A stretch of 15,040 nucleotides of DNA from the NCBI GenBank assembly GCA_003663415.1, contig QMZY01000008.1:1-15040 (forward strand). Direction: 5' to 3'. The DNA comes from Candidatus Aenigmatarchaeota archaeon. Lineage in GTDB: Archaea; Aenigmatarchaeota; Aenigmatarchaeia; QMZP01. The notes below the pieces were generated by a model that saw nothing but the letters and a program-made list of their open reading frames with translations, ran no database searches and was not told where the DNA came from. This document shows positions 1 through 6,331 of this stretch, piece after piece. The first letter of the stretch is position 1. The number at the start of each line of letters is the position of its first letter. The position numbers were made by a program, and so were the translations under genes.

Positions 1-89
1 GCACCCTGCTTCTTGCTAAAGCTATGAATGTTGATATTGAGAAGGCACTCGAAAAGAAAACTGAGAAAATTAATAAAAGATATGAATGA
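1..89 (+). CDS. MazG-like nucleotide pyrophosphohydrolase, C-terminal end only
   Basis: The window opens inside a gene. Reading from base 3 gives 28 residues ending KKTEKINKRYE and a TGA at 87-89. The pattern (hydrophobic helix LLLAKAMN, then a DIEKAL helix, then a lysine-rich KxxKINKRY end) resembles the C-terminus of small all-alpha MazG/dCTP-pyrophosphatase-type enzymes, which hydrolyse (d)NTPs to monophosphates and pyrophosphate in the cytoplasm. That family match is from memory on a short fragment; the catalytic EExxE helices lie outside the window. The open frame and stop are seen directly; the function is an inference. No gene follows it on the same strand for more than 1 kb, so it probably ends its transcription unit. 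Confidence 0.45.
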   Translation, partial: TLLLAKAMNVDIEKALEKKTEKINKRYE

Positions 90-274
90 ACTTGCGGCCC
101 TGACTTTCTCGCTGACGCCCGAACCACGCTGCGCTTTCGGCCTTGCTCCTTCAGGGAACTTAACAGGCACTAACAGGAAACTCGTTGCACTTCGGTTTCC
201 TAAATTTTCACTTCGTGAAAACTTCTCTTAATCGCACGTTAACTGCAATTCGGACTGAGTTTATAATGATGAAT
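90..274. other. GC-rich intergenic stretch with small hairpins
   Basis: This is 185 bases between the MazG-like stop and the end of the HMG-CoA lyase-like gene. I see no convincing gene in it. Bases 121-180 are about 53% G+C, well above most of the window. Two perfect inverted repeats are present: AGGAAAC at 175-181 with GTTTCCT at 195-201 (13-base loop), and TTTTCAC at 205-211 with GTGAAAA at 215-221 (3-base loop). The second lies between two converging genes and could act in RNA 3' end formation. The region could also be a degenerate repeat or a structured RNA. Open frames through it have no recognisable protein content. Confidence 0.4.
205..221. repeat. Perfect 7-bp inverted repeat (hairpin) between convergent genes
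   Basis: TTTTCAC is separated by TTC from GTGAAAA. It lies 116 bases after the stop of the upstream partial gene and 54 bases beyond the stop of the convergent HMG-CoA lyase-like gene. It is symmetric, so it could form in transcripts of either strand. A terminator or RNA-processing role is an inference from position only; archaeal termination usually relies on T-runs rather than hairpins. Confidence 0.35.
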
Positions 275-1198
275 TTAAACGAGTTTCTTCAGCTCCTTTC
301 TCAGAAACTCCGATATCCTGTGAACCTCGTCAACATCAACTCCTGTATTATGGTTATTGAATTCGAGATAATCAAGCAGCTGTTCGGTGGGTATGTTGCC
401 TGCATGCTTGTCGGTCGGGCATCCGCCAAAACCACAGAGCGAGGAATCAAATCTGGTTATACCGCATTCCTCTATTGCAACCGTGATATTGTACTTCCAC
501 ACATCCGGATTGCCCTGATGGAAATGCAGTGCAATCTCCGGCTTCCCATACTCTATTAAGTCCGCACATCTGGAGCGTTTTCTTATCTCTTCCGGTGTTG
601 CCAGACCAAAGGTATCGCCAAGGGAGATTTCATACACATTCCTGACCAAGGGTGGCACATCACAGCCACCACATAAAAACAGAAAGGGACCTGCAGTTTC
701 CACACTACTCGAAACAACATTCTTTAAGCGGTCTGACGGAACATCATCCGGGTTTCTGTAACCAAATGCTGTCACTATGTAAAGCCTCACATCAACATCA
801 TTCTTCTGTGCCATTGATTTGATTTTATTGATTTCCTGTATGCTTTCATCGATGCTTCTTCTCACATTTTTCATGTTATGTTCCTCATTCGCTGAAACAA
901 AAACAGCAATATCCCTGAAACCCGCATCAACCGCATTGTGATAATACTTTGATATCGGCACAAGAGCACAGTATTTTGTCCCATCTTTTTTCGTTATTTG
1001 CTTGTAAACCTCTGCCGTGTCACCAAGCTTTCTGTACAGGGGATGCCGCTCGCTTACAAAAGAACCAACCTCTATATAGGGCAGACCTGCCTCGGATAAT
1101 CTGTCAATCACTTCCACCTTCAGACCGGTGGGTATAACAACATCCAAATCCTGAAAACCATCCCTTGGCCCTACCTCGCGGATTTTGATCTTTGCCAT
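275..1198 (-). CDS. HMG-CoA lyase-like DRE-TIM metallolyase
   Basis: A 307-residue protein of the DRE-TIM barrel family, closest to hydroxymethylglutaryl-CoA lyase, which cleaves HMG-CoA to acetyl-CoA and acetoacetate using a divalent metal. Visible family marks are VGPRDGFQ (R12, D13 for catalysis and metal), EVGSFVSE (43-50), VFVSANEEHNMKN (99-111), ISLGDTFGLATPEE (191-204), the metal pair H225/H227 in ALHFHQ, and the catalytic-loop cysteine C260 in CGFGGCP. The usual HxHD is HFHQ here. Length is normal for the family. The start at 1198 (MAKIKIREVG) is preferred over an in-frame ATG 12 codons upstream, because the family begins here and a TATA-like box sits about 22 bases before it, inside the longer version. 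The nearest homologue could be another acyl-CoA lyase, so the substrate is not certain. Base composition is richer in G+C than the sampled ATPase operon. Confidence 0.82.
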   Translation of the reverse strand: MAKIKIREVGPRDGFQDLDVVIPTGLKVEVIDRLSEAGLPYIEVGSFVSERHPLYRKLGDTAEVYKQITKKDGTKYCALVPISKYYHNAVDAGFRDIAVFVSANEEHNMKNVRRSIDESIQEINKIKSMAQKNDVDVRLYIVTAFGYRNPDDVPSDRLKNVVSSSVETAGPFLFLCGGCDVPPLVRNVYEISLGDTFGLATPEEIRKRSRCADLIEYGKPEIALHFHQGNPDVWKYNITVAIEECGITRFDSSLCGFGGCPTDKHAGNIPTEQLLDYLEFNNHNTGVDVDEVHRISEFLRKELKKLV

Positions 1199-1214
1199 AA
1201 TAGAAATATGCAGG

Positions 1215-1224
1215 AAAAATTTAT
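1215..1224 (-). promoter_or_regulatory. TATA-like box for the HMG-CoA lyase-like gene
   Basis: On the minus strand this reads ATAAATTTTT, centred about 22 bases before the ATG at 1198, with no Shine-Dalgarno motif between. This spacing predicts transcription starting at or next to the start codon (leaderless). Inference from sequence only. Confidence 0.45.
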
Positions 1225-1303
1225 GTTGGAGCAAGAATGGACGTTCAGGGAGTTTATTGTATATGTTGGTGATTAATTAGACACGTCCCAATAAACAATA
1301 AAA

Positions 1304-1313
1304 ATATTTAAAT
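1304..1313 (+). promoter_or_regulatory. TATA box for the eL33-mre11-gatC cluster
   Basis: ATATTTAAAT is centred about 28 bases before the ATG at 1336. Spacing fits archaeal TATA-to-start distance for a leaderless or nearly leaderless mRNA, and only a weak GTGGGA lies upstream of the start. It is divergent from the promoter of the HMG-CoA lyase-like gene. Confidence 0.55.
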
Positions 1314-1335
1314 CAATTCTCTTAATAGTGGGATT

Positions 1336-1602
1336 ATGGAAGCGAGAATCGTTAGTTACAGAAGAGGAAGGCACACAATGAAAGGAAACCAGCTATTGAT
1401 AGAAATTGAAGGCGTTGATTCAAAAACCGCAGCGTCAAAGTTTATAGGCAAAAGGGTTTTATGGGTGAGTCCGGGAACAAAGAAAAAGGAAATTCATGGA
1501 AAAATCACAAGCACACACGGAAACAATGGTGCTCTCAGGGTAAGGTTTTCAAAAGGTCTGCCCGGAACAGTTCTGGGAAACAAAATAGAAATTCTCGATT
1601 AA
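1336..1602 (+). CDS. rpl35ae: Large-subunit ribosomal protein eL33 (L35Ae)
   Basis: An 88-residue basic protein matching archaeal/eukaryotic ribosomal protein eL33 (L35Ae), a component of the large ribosomal subunit that binds 23S rRNA. Recognisable marks are the N-terminal beta strands (EARIVSYRRG), the central NQLLIEIEGVDSK followed by ASKFIGKRVLW, and the C-terminal GALRVRFSKGLPG then GNKIEIL, which matches the family's G-x-V-R-x-F-x-x-x-LPG-x-x-G pattern. Length is typical. It starts a cluster: the stop at 1600-1602 is followed after 3 bases by the mre11 start. The family is patchily distributed among archaea and absent from bacteria, which supports an archaeal source. Confidence 0.9.
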   Translation: MEARIVSYRRGRHTMKGNQLLIEIEGVDSKTAASKFIGKRVLWVSPGTKKKEIHGKITSTHGNNGALRVRFSKGLPGTVLGNKIEILD

Positions 1603-1605
1603 ACC

Positions 1606-2769
1606 ATGAAAATATTAATTATTTCTGACGCTCATCTTGGATTTGCCCAAGGAACAGAAAGAGAAAATGACAGTTTTGAGTCTGTAGAAGAAAGTTTTCA
1701 GAGAGGTCTGGATGCTGACGTTGTTTTAATACCGGGTGATTTATTTGACAGCAAAGTTCCAAAAACAGAAACCCTTGTAAGGGCAATGCAACTTTTAATA
1801 AAGCCCATGCTTGTAGAAGGCAAAGCGAAAATCATAGAAGGCATAAACAAGGATATAAAAAAATACCTGTTTCTGAACTCAGGAGTTCCTGTCATAGCGA
1901 TACACGGAACGCATGAAAGAAGGATAAAGGGTCTGCTTAATCCCATAGAAGCGCTGGAAAAAGCAGGGTTTCTTGTCTATCTTCACTGCAACGCTGTGAT
2001 TCTTTCCGATGGAAACGAAAAGGTTTGCGTTCATGGCATGTCAACTGTCCCGGACCAGTATGCAGGTTCTGTTCTTAAGGAGTGGAACCCGAAACCAATA
2101 GAGGGTTGTTACAATATTTTAATGATTCACCAGTCCGTGTCGCCTTTTATGTACGCAGAGCATATGCTGGATGTAAATGAACTTCCGAAAGGTTTTGACT
2201 TCTATATTTGCGGGCACATTCATGAAGCAAAGCAAACGAGTTACGATGGAAAACCGCTTATAATACCGGGCTCTTTAATTCCAACGCAGTTAACAAAAGA
2301 ATCTATAAATCCAAAAGGCTTCTGGAAAATAGATACAAAAACCGGCGAAGCCGAGTTTATAGAATTGAAAAAACAAAGAAAATTTTATTACGAAGAATTT
2401 ACAGGTTCTGATAAGGAAAAAATAAAAGAGCGTCTGAAAGAAATATTATCTAAAAACCATGAAAAGAAGCCTGTAATTCGGATAAAAATTAAAAACGCTG
2501 ACCCTCATATCTCTTTTCAGGATTTAAAAACAATATTTGAAAACAAAGCTATAATAATAATATCAGCTGAATTTAAAGAGGAAATATACAGAGCAAAAAC
2601 CATGGAAGAGCAGAAATTTTCTGTTCAGGAAGCGGGTGAAAAAATACTGAGAGAAGAGATTCAAAAACATGCTCTCGATCAAAAAATCTTTGAAAGGGTT
2701 TTTGAGCTTTTGCTTGAAAACCGTCAAGAAAAAGTATTAAAGCTTGTAGAGGGAGACGGGAATGATTGA
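1606..2769 (+). CDS. mre11: DNA double-strand break repair nuclease Mre11
   Basis: A 387-residue calcineurin-like metallophosphoesterase of the archaeal Mre11 type, which works with Rad50 as a manganese-dependent nuclease on DNA ends. Metal and catalytic motifs run in order: SDAHLG (D8, H10), GDLFD (D45), GTHE (T102, H103), LMIHQ, and CGHIHE. The family consensus at the third motif is GNHD; here the Asn is Thr. This may be normal for one archaeal sub-branch. After the phosphoesterase domain (about 1-245) comes a capping domain of mixed, charged sequence (about 250-387), as expected for Mre11. It follows eL33 by 3 bases, has no clear ribosome binding site, and overlaps gatC by 8 bases, so translation is probably coupled. 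No rad50, herA or nurA is visible in the window. Another SbcD/Mre11-like exonuclease is the main alternative. Confidence 0.85.
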   Translation: MKILIISDAHLGFAQGTERENDSFESVEESFQRGLDADVVLIPGDLFDSKVPKTETLVRAMQLLIKPMLVEGKAKIIEGINKDIKKYLFLNSGVPVIAIHGTHERRIKGLLNPIEALEKAGFLVYLHCNAVILSDGNEKVCVHGMSTVPDQYAGSVLKEWNPKPIEGCYNILMIHQSVSPFMYAEHMLDVNELPKGFDFYICGHIHEAKQTSYDGKPLIIPGSLIPTQLTKESINPKGFWKIDTKTGEAEFIELKKQRKFYYEEFTGSDKEKIKERLKEILSKNHEKKPVIRIKIKNADPHISFQDLKTIFENKAIIIISAEFKEEIYRAKTMEEQKFSVQEAGEKILREEIQKHALDQKIFERVFELLLENRQEKVLKLVEGDGND

Positions 2770-3043
2770 TGAAAAAACAGTTCTGAAGGTTGCACAGGTT
2801 GCGAAGATAAATCTAACTGAAGAGGAAGCGAAAAAATTTGCAAAAGACCTGCAAAATGTTCTTGAGGCTTTTGAAACACTGAAAAGCGTTGATACAAAAG
2901 GGATTAAACCAAGCTTTCAGCCAATTGAAATAAAAAATGTGATGAGGAAGGATGAAGTTGAGAAGAGTCTTACGCAAAAACAAGCGCTTTCCAATACCAA
3001 AAACAAGGAATCCGGGTATTTTAAAGGGCCTAAGGCTGTTTAA
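2762..3043 (+). CDS. gatC: Asp/Glu-tRNA amidotransferase subunit C (GatC)
   Basis: A 93-residue protein with the GatC layout: an N-terminal helical part (EKTVLKVAQVAKINLTEEE, a common VxxxAxLAxLxLxEEE-type motif), a second helix around DLQNVLEAFETLKSVDT, then the extended segment with KPSFQP and MRKDEV that threads between GatA and GatB, and a GYFKGPKAV tail similar to the usual FxVPKVV. GatCAB amidates Glu-tRNA(Gln) and/or Asp-tRNA(Asn). The start overlaps the mre11 end by 8 bases and has a purine-rich GAGGGAG just upstream. The partner genes gatA and gatB are not in the window. The 3' end overlaps the convergent histone gene by 14 bases. Confidence 0.88.
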   Translation: MIDEKTVLKVAQVAKINLTEEEAKKFAKDLQNVLEAFETLKSVDTKGIKPSFQPIEIKNVMRKDEVEKSLTQKQALSNTKNKESGYFKGPKAV

Positions 3044-3242
3044 CATGGTTTTTCGCAGTTAGTATATCTTTCTCTTTTATTGTTTTTTTGCCTCTCAGCT
3101 CTGCAAGCTCTTTTGCCTTTTTGCATAAGGCAGACGCATAATCTTCCATAAATTTTTCGAACTCTTTTGCAGCGTCCTTAGAAACCCGCTTTGCCCCGGC
3201 TTCTTTCAAAACCCTCTCCACTGTTTTCAAAGGAAATTCCAT
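3030..3242 (-). CDS. Archaeal histone
   Basis: A 70-residue single histone-fold protein of the HMf/HTa type, which dimerises and wraps DNA. The features match the family closely: PLKTVERVLKEAGAKRVS (helix 1 and the L1 loop with the DNA-contacting K-R-V-S), a long central helix (about 25-50), the L2 loop RGKKTIKEKDI and a short final helix ILTAKNHV. There are no tails. One cysteine (C40) lies in the central helix. It is transcribed against gatC and overlaps it by 14 bases. The palindromic TTTATAAA at 3259-3266 lies about 20 bases before the ATG and there is no ribosome binding site, so a leaderless transcript is likely. Confidence 0.93.
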   Translation of the reverse strand: MEFPLKTVERVLKEAGAKRVSKDAAKEFEKFMEDYASALCKKAKELAELRGKKTIKEKDILTAKNHVKQP

Positions 3243-3258
3243 GTTCTTTTATTAAATG

Positions 3259-3266
3259 TTTATAAA
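3259..3266. promoter_or_regulatory. Palindromic TATA box shared by two divergent genes
   Basis: TTTATAAA is its own reverse complement. It lies about 20 bases before the histone ATG (3242, -), which fits leaderless transcription, and about 47 bases before the zinc-ribbon protein ATG (3310, +), which fits a leader of some 20 bases carrying the AAGGAGGG site. I see no other equally good TATA-like sequence between the two genes, though AT-rich alternatives exist. Confidence 0.5.
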
Positions 3267-3296
3267 TAAAAAAACGAATTAATAACCAATATTTTT

Positions 3297-3304
3297 AAGG
3301 AGGG
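3297..3304 (+). promoter_or_regulatory. Strong Shine-Dalgarno site of the zinc-ribbon protein
   Basis: AAGGAGGG ends 5 bases before the ATG at 3310. It contains AGGAGG, complementary to the 3' end of archaeal 16S rRNA. It decides the start of a gene that is otherwise very short. Confidence 0.7.
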
Positions 3305-3309
3305 AAAAC

Positions 3310-3450
3310 ATGACAGAAGCTTATTGTGTGAAATGCAAGAAAAAGGTTGTTATGAAAAATGAACAGACCGTTACCCTTAAAAACGGAAAGCCTGCAAAAA
3401 AGGGACAATGTCCTTATTGCGGGACAACTGTTTTCAGGATCGGCGCATGA
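3310..3450 (+). CDS. Small zinc-ribbon protein, DUF5679 type
   Basis: A 46-residue protein with two CxxC pairs: C6-V-K-C9 near the start (AYCVKCKKK) and C34-P-Y-C37 near the end (GQCPYCGTTVFRIGA), spaced to bind one zinc. The middle has TLKNGKPAKKG, characteristic of the DUF5679 family of archaeal and bacterial mini-proteins whose role is unknown. It has a strong ribosome binding site and its own promoter, so it is a real gene despite its length. It ends 5 bases before the convergent MEMO1 gene. A related domain is, from memory, found attached to some topoisomerase I proteins; a nucleic-acid role is a guess. Confidence 0.82.
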   Translation: MTEAYCVKCKKKVVMKNEQTVTLKNGKPAKKGQCPYCGTTVFRIGA

Positions 3451-3455
3451 TCCTT

Positions 3456-4283
3456 TTATTTAAATCCTATTGCAGCGTAGCCAACTACAGAAGAATAATC
3501 ATGGGTTGTTTCGCCGGAATTGGTATAGTGAATCAGTCCGGCTTTTTTTATTCCGAGAAACCTTGCCGTGAACATTGTTATTAAGATTGACCCGTAACCG
3601 CAGATAGAAGCCTTGTTTTTCCTTATAAAGTCAAAAAATCCTTCTGTATCGAGCTTTTCTATCTTCTTTATGGCTTTGATGTCAATTTCCTCTGCTTCGT
3701 TAGAAGGGATAAAATGAGAGAAATCAGAGCTTGCTATAACCCCTATTTTTTCATCTTCTTTGATCAGTTCTGCCACGTGTTTTCCTATGGTTTTGCAAAA
3801 AGAAAAAAACCCTTTTGAATATCCAATGTTCATAACACACACGGGAACAAAAGAAAATTCCTTGAAAAGGACCTGAAGGAAAGGCAACTGAACCTCAATG
3901 GAATGCTCTTTTAAATGCGCAAATTCATCTTCTTCTATTAAATCACATTGTTTTAGTTTGTCAGCAAGTTCGCTGTCTATCTTCACATCGCCTAAAGGCA
4001 TTCTCCACAAACCCTTACTCATAATTGAAAATTCCGAGCCAAGACCTGTATGGTTTGGTCCAAATATTATGAATTTGTTTTTTGGTGAAAGAGACGAAAG
4101 GGCGTAAGCAGCTGTTTGCCCTGAATATTCATATCCGGCGTGAGGAGAAACAACAAGCCTGTTTTCAGGTTTTATTCCCTTTTCTTTCGCTTTCTGAAAA
4201 AAACGCTCTATCTGTTTTCTTAACAGTTCCTTGTTCAGATAATAAAAAAGCCCTGCAACAGCAGGTTCTCTTACGGATTCCAT
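3456..4283 (-). CDS. MEMO1 family protein
   Basis: A 275-residue protein of the MEMO1 (AmmeMemoRadiSam system protein B) family, related in fold to class III extradiol dioxygenases. The opening VREPAVAGLFY is the family signature. Other marks are SPHAGYEYSG (H48), FGPNHTG (H78), EHSIEVQLPFLQ, IASSDFSHF and ICGYGSI with the conserved cysteine. The two histidines and the cysteine match the metal/active-site triad of human MEMO1 (H49, H81, C244). The AMMECR1 and radical SAM partners often associated with it are not in the window. A TATA-like AT-rich box about 22 bases before the ATG suggests its own leaderless promoter, rather than pure read-through from the ATP synthase operon 60 bases upstream. 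Biochemical role in archaea is unknown. Confidence 0.9.
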   Translation of the reverse strand: MESVREPAVAGLFYYLNKELLRKQIERFFQKAKEKGIKPENRLVVSPHAGYEYSGQTAAYALSSLSPKNKFIIFGPNHTGLGSEFSIMSKGLWRMPLGDVKIDSELADKLKQCDLIEEDEFAHLKEHSIEVQLPFLQVLFKEFSFVPVCVMNIGYSKGFFSFCKTIGKHVAELIKEDEKIGVIASSDFSHFIPSNEAEEIDIKAIKKIEKLDTEGFFDFIRKNKASICGYGSILITMFTARFLGIKKAGLIHYTNSGETTHDYSSVVGYAAIGFK

Positions 4284-4300
4284 ATAAAAAATAGGGATTG

Positions 4301-4310
4301 AAAATTTAAA
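4301..4310 (-). promoter_or_regulatory. TATA-like box for the MEMO1 gene
   Basis: TTTAAATTTT on the minus strand is centred about 22 bases before the ATG at 4283. It lies in the 60-base gap after the ATP synthase D gene and is embedded in T-rich sequence on the transcript strand, which could also end the ATP synthase mRNA. Confidence 0.45.
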
Positions 4311-4343
4311 AAACCAAGGAAATCCTGAAAAAGGAGCTTTGCA

Positions 4344-4961
4344 TCACTTTTCTTTTATCCTTTTCATTCTGAATATGTTCTCTCTTTCCATCTCTTCCAA
4401 TCTAAATGTTATGAATTCTGCCTGACTCTTTAATTTGGGAATCACGGCAAATTCAAGGGCATTTACTCTTCTTTTTGTCTTCTCTATCTCCATCAAAAGC
4501 TTTCTTAGCGTTGTTTCAACCTCAGCGGCACGAATTACGCTTATAAGCAAATCCTCATACGCGTCTATCATTTCCTCTATCCTTAAACTCATTGATATTA
4601 ACCCGTAGCCTCTTTCAAAAAGCGATTTTTTTCTGGCGTTTGATTTTATTTCAGGAACCTTCACGCCCATTATATTCTTTACTTCCAAGTCCACAGCCGG
4701 CCTTTCTTTTAAAGCCATGGCAGCTGATTTTATTTCTGCCATTCCATCAAGCGCAATAGCTGCTGTCATTTTTTCCTTAGTAAGCAGATATTTTTCATTC
4801 AGCTCCCTTCTGAGCGTTCTGGCATTTTTCAAAACCCTGAAAAACTCCAGAATCAGGCCATCTCTTTTCTTTTTTAACAACTTGTGCCCAGATTCAGCTA
4901 AGTTTATCCTTCTTTTCAATTTTATAAGCTCTGACCTTGTTGGCTTTACATCTAATGTCAT
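4344..4961 (-). CDS. atpD: A-type ATP synthase subunit D
   Basis: A 205-residue protein matching archaeal/vacuolar ATPase subunit D, the central rotor shaft that turns inside the A3B3 head. The signature opening is [32 protein letters not shown]. Long coiled-coil helices at both ends (about 1-70 and 130-205) enclose a middle segment, and the C-terminal helix has the usual [12 protein letters not shown]. Length is typical. It overlaps subunit B by 4 bases (ATGA), so translation is coupled. It is the last gene of the operon here; no separate subunit G follows. Confidence 0.95.
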   Translation of the reverse strand: MTLDVKPTRSELIKLKRRINLAESGHKLLKKKRDGLILEFFRVLKNARTLRRELNEKYLLTKEKMTAAIALDGMAEIKSAAMALKERPAVDLEVKNIMGVKVPEIKSNARKKSLFERGYGLISMSLRIEEMIDAYEDLLISVIRAAEVETTLRKLLMEIEKTKRRVNALEFAVIPKLKSQAEFITFRLEEMERENIFRMKRIKEK

Positions 4962-6331
4962 ATTTTCTTATAAAACTTGTTTCTGAATTCCGGGCTTATC
5001 CTTGTAAGCTCCTCTTCTGGCAGCATGGATAACAACTCCCATGCAAGCTTTAATGTAGTTTCTATTTCCCTGTCCTCTCTTATACCCTGCTGAACAAATC
5101 TTTTTTCAAACTCCTCTGCAAACTTCAAAAGTTTTTTGTCCCTTTCGGACAAAGCCTCTTCGCCCACTATCGCAACCAAACCTCTTAAATCCCTGCCTTC
5201 TGCGTATCCTGCATAAACCTGATCGCTTACCTGTTTATGGTCTTCTCTTGTTTTGCCCTTTCCTATTCCCTGATTCATAAGTCTGCTTAAACTCGGAAGC
5301 ACATCTACAGGAGGATATATTCCTTTTCTGTGCAACTCCCTGCTTAAAACAACCTGACCTTCAGTTATATACCCCGTAAGGTCTGGAATAGGATGTGTTA
5401 TATCGTCTCCCGGCATTGTTAAAATAGGAATTTGCGTTATGCTCCCTTTCCTTCCTTTAACCATTCCTGCCCTCTCATAAATTGTTGCAAGGTCTGTGTA
5501 CATGTATCCCGGGTATCCTCTTCTTCCCGGTATTTCTTCCCTTGCTGATGCAATCTCTCTTAAGGATTCGCAATAATTTGTCATATCAGTCAAAATAACA
5601 AGCACGTGCATTCCTTTTTCATACGCGAAATACTCTGCTGTTGTTAGCGCCATTCTGGGCGTGATCAACCTTTCTACAGCAGGGTCATCCGCAAGGTTAA
5701 GGAAAACAACCGCCCTTTCAAGTGCTCCTGTTTCCTCGAAATCGGCAATAAACTTTTTCGCTTCTTCGTACGTGATGCCCATGGCAGCAAAAACCACAGC
5801 AAAATCCTCTCCCTGACCTTTAACTTTTGCTTGTCTCGCTATTTGAAGTGCGATATCATTATGTGGCAAACCCGAACCAGAGAATATGGGAAGTTTTTGC
5901 CCCCTTACAAGGGTGTTCATTCCGTCTATGGTTGATATGCCTGTCTGGATGAAATCCTGCGGCGGTCCTCTTGAGTACGGGTTTATGGCGCTTCCTATAA
6001 TATCAAGTTCGTCTTGAGGAATAACCTCGGGTCCCTTGTCTATGGGTTCGCCTCTTCCGTTAAGTATTCTGCTCATCATGTCTTCGCTTACTTTAAGCCT
6101 GATGACATCACCCAGAAACCTCACGGCCGCTTTTCTGTCTATGCCGCTTGTTCCCTCAAAGCTCTGAACAACCACTATGTCTTTAGAGGTATCAAGAACC
6201 TGACCAAGTCTTACCTCACCGTTTGCGAGCCTTATCTTTACCAGTTCCCCGTATCCAACTGAATGTGTTTTTTCTACAAAAAGCAGAGGTCCTGCAACCT
6301 TGGTTATGGTCTTGTATTCTTTTATTCTCAT
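4958..6331 (-). CDS. atpB: A-type ATP synthase subunit B (non-catalytic)
   Basis: A 457-residue protein, the non-catalytic nucleotide-binding subunit of the A3B3 hexamer. An N-terminal beta-barrel (about 1-75) precedes the RecA-like domain. In place of a Walker A P-loop it has [18 protein letters not shown], as expected for B. It also has [32 protein letters not shown] with downstream [24 protein letters not shown], and the C-terminal [16 protein letters not shown]. Length and order are normal. The start overlaps subunit A by 4 bases and the end overlaps D by 4 bases. Confidence 0.97.
   Translation of the reverse strand: MRIKEYKTITKVAGPLLFVEKTHSVGYGELVKIRLANGEVRLGQVLDTSKDIVVVQSFEGTSGIDRKAAVRFLGDVIRLKVSEDMMSRILNGRGEPIDKGPEVIPQDELDIIGSAINPYSRGPPQDFIQTGISTIDGMNTLVRGQKLPIFSGSGLPHNDIALQIARQAKVKGQGEDFAVVFAAMGITYEEAKKFIADFEETGALERAVVFLNLADDPAVERLITPRMALTTAEYFAYEKGMHVLVILTDMTNYCESLREIASAREEIPGRRGYPGYMYTDLATIYERAGMVKGRKGSITQIPILTMPGDDITHPIPDLTGYITEGQVVLSRELHRKGIYPPVDVLPSLSRLMNQGIGKGKTREDHKQVSDQVYAGYAEGRDLRGLVAIVGEEALSERDKKLLKFAEEFEKRFVQQGIREDREIETTLKLAWELLSMLPEEELTRISPEFRNKFYKKI

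Noticed and set aside
185..559. Plus-strand open frame across the end of the HMG-CoA lyase-like gene
   Set aside because: It is mostly antisense to a well-supported gene, and its sequence shows no domain or coding pattern.
1199..1234. Upstream ATG at 1234 as start of the HMG-CoA lyase-like gene
   Set aside because: The extra 12 residues have no family match, and this stretch contains the TATA-like box that serves the ATG at 1198.
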